From: Aquarana catesbeiana
Lineage: Eukaryota > Chordata > Amphibia > Anura > Ranidae
Length of the DNA: 64,000 nt
Assembly (NCBI RefSeq): GCF_042186555.1
Contig: NC_133324.1
Location: 131,700,696 to 131,764,695 of the forward strand
Reading direction: 5' to 3'
Below the pieces are notes generated by a model. The model was not told where the DNA came from and did not search any database. It was given only the letters and a program-made list of their open reading frames with translations. Shown here piece after piece: positions 11,870 to 21,666 of the stretch; the first letter of the stretch is position 1; every line of letters starts with the position of its first letter. The translations under genes and the position numbers were made by a program.

Positions 11870-12128
11870 AGCCTTGGTTCACACCAGAGGCGGCACGACT
11901 TGCAGGTCGCCTCACCGAGGCGACCTGCACACGACTGCCGGGGCGACTTGCAAAACGACTTCTGTATAGAAGTCTATCCAAGTCGCCCCCAAAGTCGTAC
12001 AGGAACCTTTTTCTAAGTCGGAGCGACTTGCGTCGCTCCGATTAGAACGGTTCCATTGTACTGAACGGGACGCTACTTGTCAGGCGACCTAGGTCGCCTG
12101 ACAAGTCGTCCCAGTGTGAACCGAGGCT
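11870..12128. mobile_element. Palindromic MITE with AGCCTTGGTTCACAC ends
   Basis: AGCCTTGGTTCACAC (11870-11884) and GTGTGAACCGAGGCT (12114-12128) form 15-bp inverted termini with one mismatch. The interior has strong arms, such as GCAGGTCGCCTC / GAGGCGACCTGC and CAGGCGACCT / AGGTCGCCTG. A decayed relative lies at 57690-57892. Non-coding. Confidence 0.75.
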
Positions 12129-12491
12129 CAGTGTTTAAGTGGTTAAACTTTTTTCACTTACACACAAAGTCTATTCCATTGACAAATTGTTACAATGTTT
12201 ACACTTAAGTTCAACTGATAAAGAGTGTTTTGATTCTTGGCAGACTACCCAGTTTTTCTCTTCCTTTCTTTTGGACAGCTGTGGCTTCAGAAGAGCAGAG
12301 AGAATTGTTTGCATAGAAAGAATAGGGAAGGGGGGGCAGGAGGCGGAGCCTAGCGGAGCAGACATGCATTGTTAGAGCTCCACACCGCTGAGGAGAGAAG
12401 AGAAGGACAAAGCGGAGCCTGCAGGCTCAAAAGTTATCCATTTGAAACTTTTTGCCCCTGGGAACAAACTGTGAAAGTTTGGGCAGGAAAT

Positions 12492-13560
12492 ATGGTACTG
12501 GGAGGAAACCGTGGCAGAAATAAAAATCACCTCACAAAGAGCTCACAGGCACTCACTGCAGCGGAAGCAGCTCCAGTCACCTCACAATATACAGCATCAG
12601 GGCGCTCTCACAGACAGAAAATGTCACAGCAAGACTCTCCATTTGAGTCAGATACAGAACAAATCCTCTCACAAACTTCTCCACAAGCCTCCTCAGTATC
12701 CCCAGTAATATTATTACAATTTGAAAAGATGCTTCATAAGGCTTTAAAACAAACCTCAGACCAAATAACAAAAAGCCTAACCAAAGAAATAAGAGAGCTG
12801 GGAAACCGCACCGCAGCCTTAGAAATAAAAATGGATGAAATTGAAATTACAACCCAAGAAAATATAACAGAATTGGAACAATTAAAAAAAGAGAATTTAA
12901 TACTTCAAACTAAGCTCGAAGATTACGAAAATAGAGCCAGACGTTCAAACTTGCGCATAAGGGGAATACCTGAAACTGTGACAGACCTGCAATCTACTAT
13001 TACTGCTCTATTACAAGAACTAAAGCCAGATATCCCTATTGAACGTTTAGAACTGGCCAGAGTACACAGAGCCCTCACAGCCAAAAAGAAAGATGGACCC
13101 CCACGTGATATAATCACAAAATTTCATTATTACAGAACGAAAGAACAAATACTAATTGCTGCAAGAGAAAAAAAAGGAACTTAATTTTCAAGGACACAAT
13201 TATCAAATTTTTGCTGACCTATCCCAACTTACTATTACTAAAAGACGATCCATGAAACCCCAACTAATGGAACTGCAACGCCACAACATTATGTATCAAT
13301 GGGGCTTCCCCTTTTCAGTCAGATTTAACTACCAAGGTACAATTTACAGAAGCAGATCAGCAGATGAACTACAACAAACCCTTTTAAAATTAAATCTGAC
13401 AGAACCCACAAGCAGCAACACTCCCACACGCAGAAGAATGGCATCATCTTCATCTTCAGGCAGCACCCAGAAAATTTCAGAACAAAATGGGAATCATCAT
13501 TCTCACAAAAGAGGCCGTTATGCCACATCATCCATGGACCAAGAAGATTCAATGGACTGA
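12492..13560 (+). pseudogene. L1 ORF1 RNA-binding protein, one-base frameshift
   Basis: The first part (to about 13175) encodes a polar N-terminus, a coiled coil (roughly the LEKMLHKALKQ to NRARRSNLRIRG region) and the start of the RRM, including the diagnostic ENRARRSNLRIRGIPE. The second part continues in another frame from KKKELNFQGHNYQIFADLS to a Lys/Ser-rich end, which is the C-terminal domain of Transposase_22-type ORF1p. The frames join at eight A's (13168-13175), and one missing A explains the break. The first in-frame ATG after the leader is 12492; ATG 12621 is an alternative. ORF1p normally coats L1 RNA as a trimer and acts as a nucleic-acid chaperone. Here it would stop early unless the ribosome slips or the base is a sequencing error. 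Confidence 0.85.
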
Positions 13561-14506
13561 CATCCTAATTCCTGATATCTCTTCATTTATTATACTAAGA
13601 GATGGTTCTCTATAAAAAACCTATATTTATAACTGAATGTAACTGCATTCTGATAGTCACACACTGTGTGGGATCATGTTACATTCCAGTTATATTTCTT
13701 ATTACTTCTGATTCATATAGCCTTAGAATATATAAGTGAAATAAGGAAATTCTTGTTCAGTTATATATTATCAGGTAATAACAATAGATTTATTACTTTT
13801 TAGGACAAATATGTTCAATAATCCAGAAGTAATGGAAGCTTTTTCTTTCTTTTCTTAAAACAAATATATTATTACCTAACTAGTTCCTAGAATTATGTTT
13901 TTGTTTATTCTAATCTGAAGCAATACAACCTCAATTTTATGAGTTAACATATCTAAACAGTTACATATGAATAAAATATGTAATTGTTTACTCTAAAAGG
14001 GTTAAAATCCCAAAATAATTCAAACTATCTTCATCAATACCAAAGTTATTAACAGTACCTTTCTAACTGAATTATTTAGCCTAGGGCAAGACTAACCATA
14101 TACAACCACCCTGGAATAAATAATTTCAACAAAAACTATATTCTGCACTCCAATTAATGAAACATCATTTTGATGTCTTTTGACATAGCACTTCTCTCCT
14201 GTAAGCGGAAGATCCGTGTACCCCCATTAGCCCTCCTCATTCTCCCAACCATATTATGTGGGAGTGTGACGAAGGCACTTATTCCCCTGAGAGAGATATT
14301 TATTCTCTTTCACGGGTAAATTGTGATTACTTGCAAAAAATAATTTATACAATGTATCATCTAATCTCATATGTTTTTTGTTTACTCTTTACTCCAGAAT
14401 TCACTGGTTTCTTTTCTATCTATTCATCTCTTCAGTCCACCCAGGTTGATCTGCGCAGTCAGCTCTGCATAACAAAAAGTAAGTCAAATCTATTTGATCT
14501 ATTGCC
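13561..14506 (+). other. Spacer between L1 ORF1 and ORF2
   Basis: About 0.95 kb of A/T-rich sequence within the L1, much longer than the short inter-ORF spacer of mammalian L1. No ORF with motif support. It may hold the signals for ORF2 translation, but nothing specific is visible. Confidence 0.6.
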
Positions 14507-17500
14507 ATGGCACCACTGAATATACTTTCCCTGAATGTTCAGGGAATAAATGTCCCTCAAAAAAGGACCAAAGCCTTCCGTACTTTCCATAACAAGAAGG
14601 CTCACATAGTATGCCTCCAAGAAACACACTTCACCAAAAATTCTACTCCAAAATATATTTCTCCTTTTTATCAACAAATTTACACGGCTTCTGTCTGTAC
14701 CAAGCAAAGGGGAACTCTAATTGCATTTCACCGATCCACACCATTCACCTTATTATCAGAAATTAAAGACCCAGAAGGTAGATACCTGATACTCATGGGT
14801 TATATAATGGATACAGCAATCACGGTGATTTCCTACTACGCTCCTAACAAACAACCTACACCATTCCTCTCACATATATTACAAGTGATTAATACACACA
14901 AAATAGGAACAGTGATAATGTGTGGGGATTCGAACCAGGTCCTCCTCCCATTTCTAGATAAATCACCTTTTACACCATCCAAAATAACCTCTAGATTACC
15001 TTTTTCTCAACTTCTTTCCAAATACAATCTGGTAGATTCATGGAGAGAAAGTAACCCAATGAAAAAGAAATTCACTTATTTCTCGCACCCTCATCAAACC
15101 TTCACCAGAATAGATCATATTTTTCTAACAATAGGAATGATACCAGAAATTATTGCATCAGATATAATTCCGATTCCGTGGTCTGACCATAATGCAGTAT
15201 ACACTACTATAGCCTCAGCCATACCAAAAGCGCATGACCCAACGTGGTACTTACCGGACATAATGCTCAAACACCCACTACATCAGATGGCCATTGAACA
15301 AGCTTTAAAGGAATACATATCAATTAATAATACAACAGACATCTCCCCAATAACACTGTGGGAAGCTCATAAGCCTGTCTTGCGTGGTACAATACAAAGA
15401 CAAATGGCACTATTTAAACGGGAACGCAAAAATCTAGCAAAAAAACTAGAACTCAATTTTAATGCAGCCTACATATCATTTCAAGATAATCCATCTCAGA
15501 GTACAAAATCTCATCTGGAAAAATCTAGATTGGAATACGATCTATTTCTCACTGAGTCAGTTGATAAATCCCTCAAACGCTCCAAACACAATTTCTACAT
15601 GAATACAAACAAACCAGGTACATATTTGGCTCGGGCATTAAATTCAACTAACAAATCTTTCAAACCAATACGTTTGAAATTATCAAAAAATGTTTACACT
15701 TGTAATCCAGTTAAAATAGTCCATAAATTTCACTCACATCTCGCAACTTTATACAAGACAAACAATGAATTTAATCCTACAGAAACTGAATCCTTCTTCT
15801 CAAAAATAACCTTACCTGAGTTATCTCAGAATCAAAAAAGCAGTTTGGATGAGCCTATAACTATAGATGAAGTTGCTAACGCCATAAAAGACCTAAAACT
15901 TAACAAAAGACCAGGCCCAGACGGCTACTCGGCTTTATACTATAAAACATTCTCAGAAATACTCTCTCCCATTCTCACTGAAACTTTTAACAAACTTCTA
16001 GATGGACATTCTTTTCGGCAAGAAACACTAATGGCAATTGTTTGTATGATCCCAAAACCCCTTTCTGATGATACTTCCTGTGTGAATTATCGGCCTATCT
16101 CTCTGTTAAACCTCGATATTAAATTATTAGCAAAAATAATAGCAAAACGCCTCAATAGCATTATAGGAAAATTAATACATAGAGATCAAGTAGGCTTCAT
16201 GCCAAATAGACAGGCAGGCGATAATATACGCAGGGCAGTGTTATTGGCACATATTGCTAAAAAACGGAAAATCCCTTTATGTTTGCTATCTCTCGATATT
16301 AAGAGGGCATTTGACACAGTATCCTGGCAATATATGCAATATTCATTACAAAAATGGGGTTTTGGACCCCACTTTTTAACATGGATCAAAGCATTATATA
16401 ATAAACCCAAAGCCTATATAAAATATGCTGGATACAAATCTGAAGCCTTTAATATCGAAAGAGGTACCCGACAGGGTTGCCCATTATCTCCCTTATTATT
16501 TGCCCTTATACTCGAACCCATGGCCCAATACATCAGAACAAACCAAACTATAACTGGCATTGAAGTAAGAGGTATTACACACAAATTATGTATATTTGCA
16601 GACGATATATTACTTTTTCTATCATCACCACAGGTCTCTGGTCCTAACTTAATACCAGCTCTTGATGAATTTGCAGCCCTATCCGGCCTTATGATTAATC
16701 CTAAGAAATGCCTAGTGCTTAATATTTCACTCACAAACATGGAATTGATCCCGGCTAGGGCTGCACTCCCATTCACATGGGCAGAAAAATCAATCCCATA
16801 TCTTGGAATTCATTTAACAGCATCTCATTCTGACTTATTCTCAACCAATTATCCTCCTGTATTAAGACAGATCACAAATCTAATAAAACAATGGTCGCAA
16901 CTTCCTTTATCCTGGATAGGGAAGATTAATGCAATCAAAATGACTATTCTACCCAAATTGCTTTATCTATTCAGAGTCCTCCCTATTCCAATTCCTTCCT
17001 ATTTTTTGAGAATAGTACAAAAAAGAGCAACTTCGTTTATATGGGGCTCTTCTAAACCACGTATACCTATACACACACTACATCTTCCCAAAAATAAAGG
17101 AGGCCTGGGATACCCTAATTTTACTAACTACTACAGAGCAGCACATTTGGCCAGTCTGTCCAAATACCATGCAAAACAGGAAATCCCATTATGGGTATTT
17201 ATAGAGGCTTCAGAAAATGACCCTCTATTAATATCAAATTTATTATGGCTTGATCCTAAAGACCGCTTTAAAATTCATAATCCCATAACTAAACACTTCT
17301 TATCTCTCTGGGATAAACTAAAAACCAAATATCAGTTACAATCTCCACACAATCCTCTCCTTTCTTTTATCAGAAATCCGGCCTTTTATCCGGCATGGAT
17401 CTACCCAAATTCTTTTAAAGCTTGGACAACATCAGGCATTCAGACACTAAATGACTTCATAGCATCTAAATCATTCCTTTCATTCCCATCGCTTAGAGAA

Positions 17501-18298
17501 AAATATGATCTACCAAACTCTGAGATATTTAGATATCTTCAAATCAAAAATTTCTATACACCATTCCTAAAGGGGGATACACCATTATCCCAATTATCCA
17601 TTTTTGAAACAATCTGTACAAAAGATCCATTTGCTAAAGGTACAATTTCATCACTTTATAATCAATTATATGGAGTAGCAAATCTTAATAGACCCTCTTA
17701 CGTTCAGAGGTGGGAGGAGGACCTGGGACGAACTTTAGAAGACACGGACTGGTCTAACATATGGCTCACATCTAAGTCATCTTCACCCAACATCTTAGCA
17801 CTGGAGACAAATTATAAAGTCCTAACTCGCTGGTACCTTGTACCCGCTAGAGTGGCAAAATATTCACCTAATACCTCAACTCTTTGTTTTCGAGGATGCC
17901 CAGAAATAGGCACATATTTACACATATGGTGGACGTGCCCAGTAATCCAAACCTTCTGGAAGGAAGTCTTCGTGATTGCATCTAAAATATTTAAAAAAAT
18001 AATACAACCAGATCCATATTTAACTTTACTTAATCTAAAACCGGAATGGTTAACACTCTCTCAATTCAAACTTATGATCCAACTAATAACGGCTGCAAAA
18101 CAAACAGTGGCCAAGGCATGGAAATCTCCTACATTGGTACTAGCAGAAACAATTCACAGAATGAATAATACAATGTCCCATGCTAAGATGGTAGCCATCG
18201 ATCAAAATCAAATTCCAAAATTTGAAAAACTTTGGCATCCTTGGATAAAACAACAGTTCCTGTCAAACTTCAATGACTCTGTCCTGTTGCCATGGTAA
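14507..18298 (+). CDS. L1 ORF2: endonuclease and reverse transcriptase, intact
   Basis: An uninterrupted 1263-residue protein, close to the usual 1.25-1.3 kb-codon L1 ORF2. The N-terminal apurinic-type endonuclease has LQETH (E39), CGDSN (D141), RIDHIF and SDH (D227-H228). The reverse transcriptase carries the RPGPDGY linker, NYRPISLL, DIKRAFDTV, RQGCPLSPLLF and the catalytic FADD (residues 697-700). A C-terminal knuckle C1127-X3-C1131-X7-H1139-X4-C1144 has the L1 CCHC spacing. The endonuclease nicks target DNA and RT primes there (target-primed reverse transcription). All catalytic positions I can check are present, so the protein could be active. The ATG at 14507 directly precedes the conserved start, NILSLNVQGIN. 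Confidence 0.96.
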   Translation: MAPLNILSLNVQGINVPQKRTKAFRTFHNKKAHIVCLQETHFTKNSTPKYISPFYQQIYTASVCTKQRGTLIAFHRSTPFTLLSEIKDPEGRYLILMGYIMDTAITVISYYAPNKQPTPFLSHILQVINTHKIGTVIMCGDSNQVLLPFLDKSPFTPSKITSRLPFSQLLSKYNLVDSWRESNPMKKKFTYFSHPHQTFTRIDHIFLTIGMIPEIIASDIIPIPWSDHNAVYTTIASAIPKAHDPTWYLPDIMLKHPLHQMAIEQALKEYISINNTTDISPITLWEAHKPVLRGTIQRQMALFKRERKNLAKKLELNFNAAYISFQDNPSQSTKSHLEKSRLEYDLFLTESVDKSLKRSKHNFYMNTNKPGTYLARALNSTNKSFKPIRLKLSKNVYTCNPVKIVHKFHSHLATLYKTNNEFNPTETESFFSKITLPELSQNQKSSLDEPITIDEVANAIKDLKLNKRPGPDGYSALYYKTFSEILSPILTETFNKLLDGHSFRQETLMAIVCMIPKPLSDDTSCVNYRPISLLNLDIKLLAKIIAKRLNSIIGKLIHRDQVGFMPNRQAGDNIRRAVLLAHIAKKRKIPLCLLSLDIKRAFDTVSWQYMQYSLQKWGFGPHFLTWIKALYNKPKAYIKYAGYKSEAFNIERGTRQGCPLSPLLFALILEPMAQYIRTNQTITGIEVRGITHKLCIFADDILLFLSSPQVSGPNLIPALDEFAALSGLMINPKKCLVLNISLTNMELIPARAALPFTWAEKSIPYLGIHLTASHSDLFSTNYPPVLRQITNLIKQWSQLPLSWIGKINAIKMTILPKLLYLFRVLPIPIPSYFLRIVQKRATSFIWGSSKPRIPIHTLHLPKNKGGLGYPNFTNYYRAAHLASLSKYHAKQEIPLWVFIEASENDPLLISNLLWLDPKDRFKIHNPITKHFLSLWDKLKTKYQLQSPHNPLLSFIRNPAFYPAWIYPNSFKAWTTSGIQTLNDFIASKSFLSFPSLREKYDLPNSEIFRYLQIKNFYTPFLKGDTPLSQLSIFETICTKDPFAKGTISSLYNQLYGVANLNRPSYVQRWEEDLGRTLEDTDWSNIWLTSKSSSPNILALETNYKVLTRWYLVPARVAKYSPNTSTLCFRGCPEIGTYLHIWWTCPVIQTFWKEVFVIASKIFKKIIQPDPYLTLLNLKPEWLTLSQFKLMIQLITAAKQTVAKAWKSPTLVLAETIHRMNNTMSHAKMVAIDQNQIPKFEKLWHPWIKQQFLSNFNDSVLLPW

Positions 18299-18727
18299 CA
18301 GATTAAATGACTTACAGAGACACCCATTCTAAAGCTTCAAAGAGAACTAAAAAGAATAATAAACTGACGAGCGGGACAACCTTGTGGACCATACCTCTAC
18401 CTTTCAACCCTATTTCTTCTTTCTCTTTCCTTTTCTCCACCTTACGATTAAAGCTCATTATCAGAATTTATTTGACCTATATACACTCTACTTGTAAACA
18501 ATATGTATAGTAGGTATAAATCATTTAAATACCTACAAAAGTAACTAAGGAAATGATATATATCTTTAATTTAGGTTTACATGAACCCAATGTTTAATAT
18601 TTGAAATTTCATGATATTTACCTATATAAACCCTACTGTAAAACAATGAGCATACTTTATAGATCCATGTAAACTTACTTTATGTATCTTTATAACATTG
18701 TATACTCAATAAACTTCTTTTGACAAG
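18299..18727 (+). other. L1 3' untranslated region with AATAAA, no poly(A) tail
   Basis: A/T-rich 3' end of the LINE. A polyadenylation-type AATAAA occurs at about 18709, and the element ends in CTTCTTTTGACAAG directly against the target duplication. The missing A-tail is unlike mammalian L1. Confidence 0.75.
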
Positions 18728-18799
18728 GAAAGAATAGGGAAACACTTTAGTCAAGATCGCGATAACGATTCTTGACGATTAATCGTGCAGCTCTAATAC

Positions 18800-20150
18800 C
18801 AAGCAAACAATGTTTTTTTATTCAGGCATATGTGTAATGCACCTGGCTACCCTGCAGATAAAATCTGAAGTGTTCATTAAGGCATAAAAACACATTCCAA
18901 GAATTAAACCAAGCACACAGTACAAGAAGTGTTACTATGCAGTGTCCATACATACAGAAAAAAAAAAAAAAAACGAGAAGAGAAGCAGCTCAGAGGTGCC
19001 AATAGTGTAGAACTTTGATAAAAGTTTTAATGAGAACAAGTGGATTGAAAATCGTTCACAAACATCAATGTCTCGGCAGAACAGCTGAGTTTGGTGGAAT
19101 CCCTGACCCAGAGGGAAATCCTCTGCCTTGGCCAGTCAACAGAGTCCTCACCTATCAAAACAGCTTCCACTGGGAAGGCAGCATGAGTGTTTTTTTTTTT
19201 TTAAAGCCACCCTCCAGAATCCACTTTGAGATCTGCTTGGGGGAGAGAAACCCCCCCACCCCCACCCCCTTTCTCCCGGAAATTATGTGAAAACAGTGCA
19301 GGGATACGTTTCGTGAAGAAACTCCCCTTCCTCAGCCTGAGGAAACCAAGTGAGATGTAGAAAACCAGATAACTTCCATGGTTTTAGGGTGAGCTGAAAA
19401 AACTGCTACAGATAGACAGGACAGCTGAAACTATAAATTGGGAGCTTACTGAGGCACTGAGTGGAAGACGTGCAGGAAGACAAGGCATGCGGGTTTGAAG
19501 AGCAACAAGAGGACACTCAGAGTCCATCAGAGCCAGCATGCCAGCAAGAACCTAATACAAATTAGAGGAACAAGAGCCCTACAAGCAAGTCCCTGGTATA
19601 CAGCATAGCCAACAAGGTTTAATAGTATTGAAGTTGAGTGGCCTTGCTGCTACAACATGACCAGGCTGGTTGCTTAGTGACCTGCTCGCAATCATTTTTT
19701 TCACATGAACTCTATGAACTTGAAGATTACATGGCTAGAAGTGTTTTCTGAACGACAAAATCCTATTTTCCTGTATTATGATTATACAAATACAAAGTAA
19801 GGGGATGTTTGTGCTGAAATGCATCTATACTTTCCCCTGACCCCTAAACCTCTGATAATAAACTGTGTTTACCTTTTCATGTGCATTGAATCATGGTTTA
19901 CTGGCGGACACAGAACACTTGTAGAATGGCTGTGCTATGTATAGCAAAAATCAATTATGTTCAAGTTCCATAACCCAAGAAACAGGTAATTACTAATCTT
20001 ACCTGTTGAATACCTTGGAATATGTAACTTGAAAATACTGATTTCTGCTATACATAGACAGTAAGTTTATATTATTGAGATGCCCTCTAGTGGAAACATC
20101 CAATTAAGAAATATAAGCAATAACTCACGGTGGAGCTGCTGGTTTAAGCG
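18800..20150. other. Mostly unassigned DNA
   Basis: Apart from the hammerhead-like motif near 19.3 kb, I find no termini or genes. There are T- and C-runs near 19190 and 19250. The 91-codon ORF at 19015-19290 lacks motifs. Confidence 0.4.
19299..19339 (-). ncRNA. Hammerhead-ribozyme-like motif on the minus strand (candidate)
   Basis: Read on the minus strand: CAGG, CTGAGGA, an arm AGGGGAG-TTT-CTTCAC, GAAAC, GTATC, then CCTG. CAGG and CCTG pair perfectly as a 4-bp stem I, and the ATC before CCTG fits a NUH cleavage triplet. Stem II is plausible but starts one base late. Stem I sequence differs entirely from the copies at 5.95 and 62.5 kb while pairing is kept. Confidence 0.4.
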
Positions 20151-20154
20151 GGTC

Positions 20155-21130
20155 TGTTACCTTCACTTTGCTTCTCTCTGTTTCACCGGCACCGGGTCTA
20201 GGGGTTCCGTTGAGCTTACTGCTAGACGACACACGCACCAACACTGGAGTACGTTTTCAATGCTTTATTAAACAGTCCAACTTTAGGAAGTAGCAGGAAA
20301 GAGGTGGAAAAGGAAACTTTCAGGAGAAACTCAAATATCTTCTTCTAATATCTTAGCAACAAATGTCCCGATAGATTTCAGATAATTGGATGGAATGCGC
20401 TCCCCTTGTGGGACACACTCTTTGCTCGTCTGGATAGGCCTCTCTCACCGGTCTAGCAGCCAGTACGCAGCACGAATACAAAGTCTCTGCCACAGACTTA
20501 CTTGGGGGGTAAATCTGCACGATCCTCTGCCACAGGATGTATCAGATCTTCTGCAGTGAACAGTCAGTCACAGTGCCTGAACCTTTAAGCTGAACCGGCG
20601 ACACTATGCTGTATAATTACTTCTTTTGTATACGTCCTGCAACCGAGTCACCAGGCCCCTCTATAGACCAGCACACCGCACGATCTCTCCATGACGGGTC
20701 CTCCCCTGGGATCTCCTCGGCTGTCCAGCTTCGTCACACAGGACCGACAGCTCAGGACCATTCCTCAGCCGTGGTGGTAGGCTCCAGACAAGCCTCTGGA
20801 CCCAACCCTGAGCCCCAGCATCGTGGGCCTCCCGATTGGAGGACTACAAGGTAGCTCCTTAACGCATACCTGTCGGCCAGGAGGGCCAGCAGGTGGCTGT
20901 AAAACGACCCTAAAACATGGTGTCTGTCCCATAAATACCCCCTTCCCAGAATGCAACTCGGAGGACCACCTCCACCGAGCTTGTCTCCGAGACAGAGGAG
21001 CATCTATACACTTCGACACGTTGCCTTTCCAACACTGACTAGTGGTAACAGCGACACCCAACGGTCAGCACGGAAGCACACACAACGTCAGCCAAGCTGG
21101 AACAGAGGCGAACTTTTAACCTTCCTAACA
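20155..21130 (-). mobile_element. Probable solo LTR, minus orientation
   Basis: About 975 bp bounded by TGTTACC... and ...CCTAACA on the plus strand, i.e. TG...CA ends. On the minus strand a TATTTATGG TATA-like box (around 20935) precedes a TTTAATAAAGC polyadenylation signal (around 20268), the order expected of U3-R-U5. No internal coding region or second LTR lies nearby. I could not find a target duplication, so boundaries are tentative. The several overlapping 60-98-codon ORFs on both strands are incidental. Confidence 0.4.
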
Positions 21131-21162
21131 CCCAATCTGCGGTAGACTGTAAATCTACCAGC

Positions 21163-21194
21163 GCTATATCTATCTATCTACATACATATACATA

Positions 21195-21258
<64 letters not shown>
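21163..21258. repeat. TATC / TACA / (CA)n compound microsatellite
   Basis: TATCTATC, then ACATACATATACA variants, then about 27 CA dinucleotides that abut the left end of the Tc1 element. The expected TA target base pair on that side has probably been lost into the CA run. Confidence 0.9.
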
Positions 21259-21263
<5 letters not shown>

Positions 21264-21666
21264 GTGCTCATAAGTTTACATACCCTGGCAGAATTTATGA
21301 TTTCTTGGCCGTTTTTCAGAGAATATGGATGACACAAAAACATTTCTTCCACTCATGGTTAATGTTTGGCTGAAGCCATTTATTATCAATTAACTGTGTT
21401 TACTCTTTTAAAATCATAATGACAACAGAAACTACCCAAATGTGCCTGATCAAAAGTTTACATACCCTGGTGATTTTGGCCTGATAACATGCACACAAGT
21501 TGACACAAAGGGGTTTGAATGGCTATTAAAAGGTAGCCATTCTCACCTGTGATCTGTTTGCTTGTAATTAGCGTGTGTGTATAAAAAGTCAATGAGTTTC
21601 TGGAATCCTGACAGACCCTTGCATCTTTCATCAAGTGCTGCAATGGAGTTTCTGGATTCTGAGTCA

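Larger units (their letters stand above)
12330..18727 (+). mobile_element. Full-length L1-type LINE with 14-bp target-site duplication
   Basis: The 6.4-kb element is flanked by a perfect GAAAGAATAGGGAA at 12316-12329 and 18728-18741. It starts with a G-run and a G+C-rich leader, carries ORF1 and ORF2 in the L1 order with a spacer of about 0.95 kb, and ends shortly after AATAAA (about 18709-18714) without a poly(A) tail. The exact duplication, intact ORF2 and single-base ORF1 defect suggest a recent insertion. It landed in the GCTGCACGATT element, whose two halves flank it. L1 clade is firm from protein motifs; the Tx1-like or amphibian subgroup is inference. Confidence 0.92.
11437..18795. mobile_element. 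Inverted-repeat element with TARAGCTGCACGATT ends, split by later insertions
   Basis: TAAAGCTGCACGATT (11437-11451) and AATCGTGCAGCTCTA (18781-18795) are a 15-bp inverted pair with one or two mismatches. Between them, about 0.9 kb of left arm (with the (TA)n tract and a small palindromic element) and about 55 bp of right arm belong to the old element; the rest is the L1 insertion. Both arms share CACAATTCTC / GATTCTTGACGATTAATC-like subterminal blocks. It resembles a non-autonomous hAT-type repeat, but no target duplication is evident. Confidence 0.6.
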
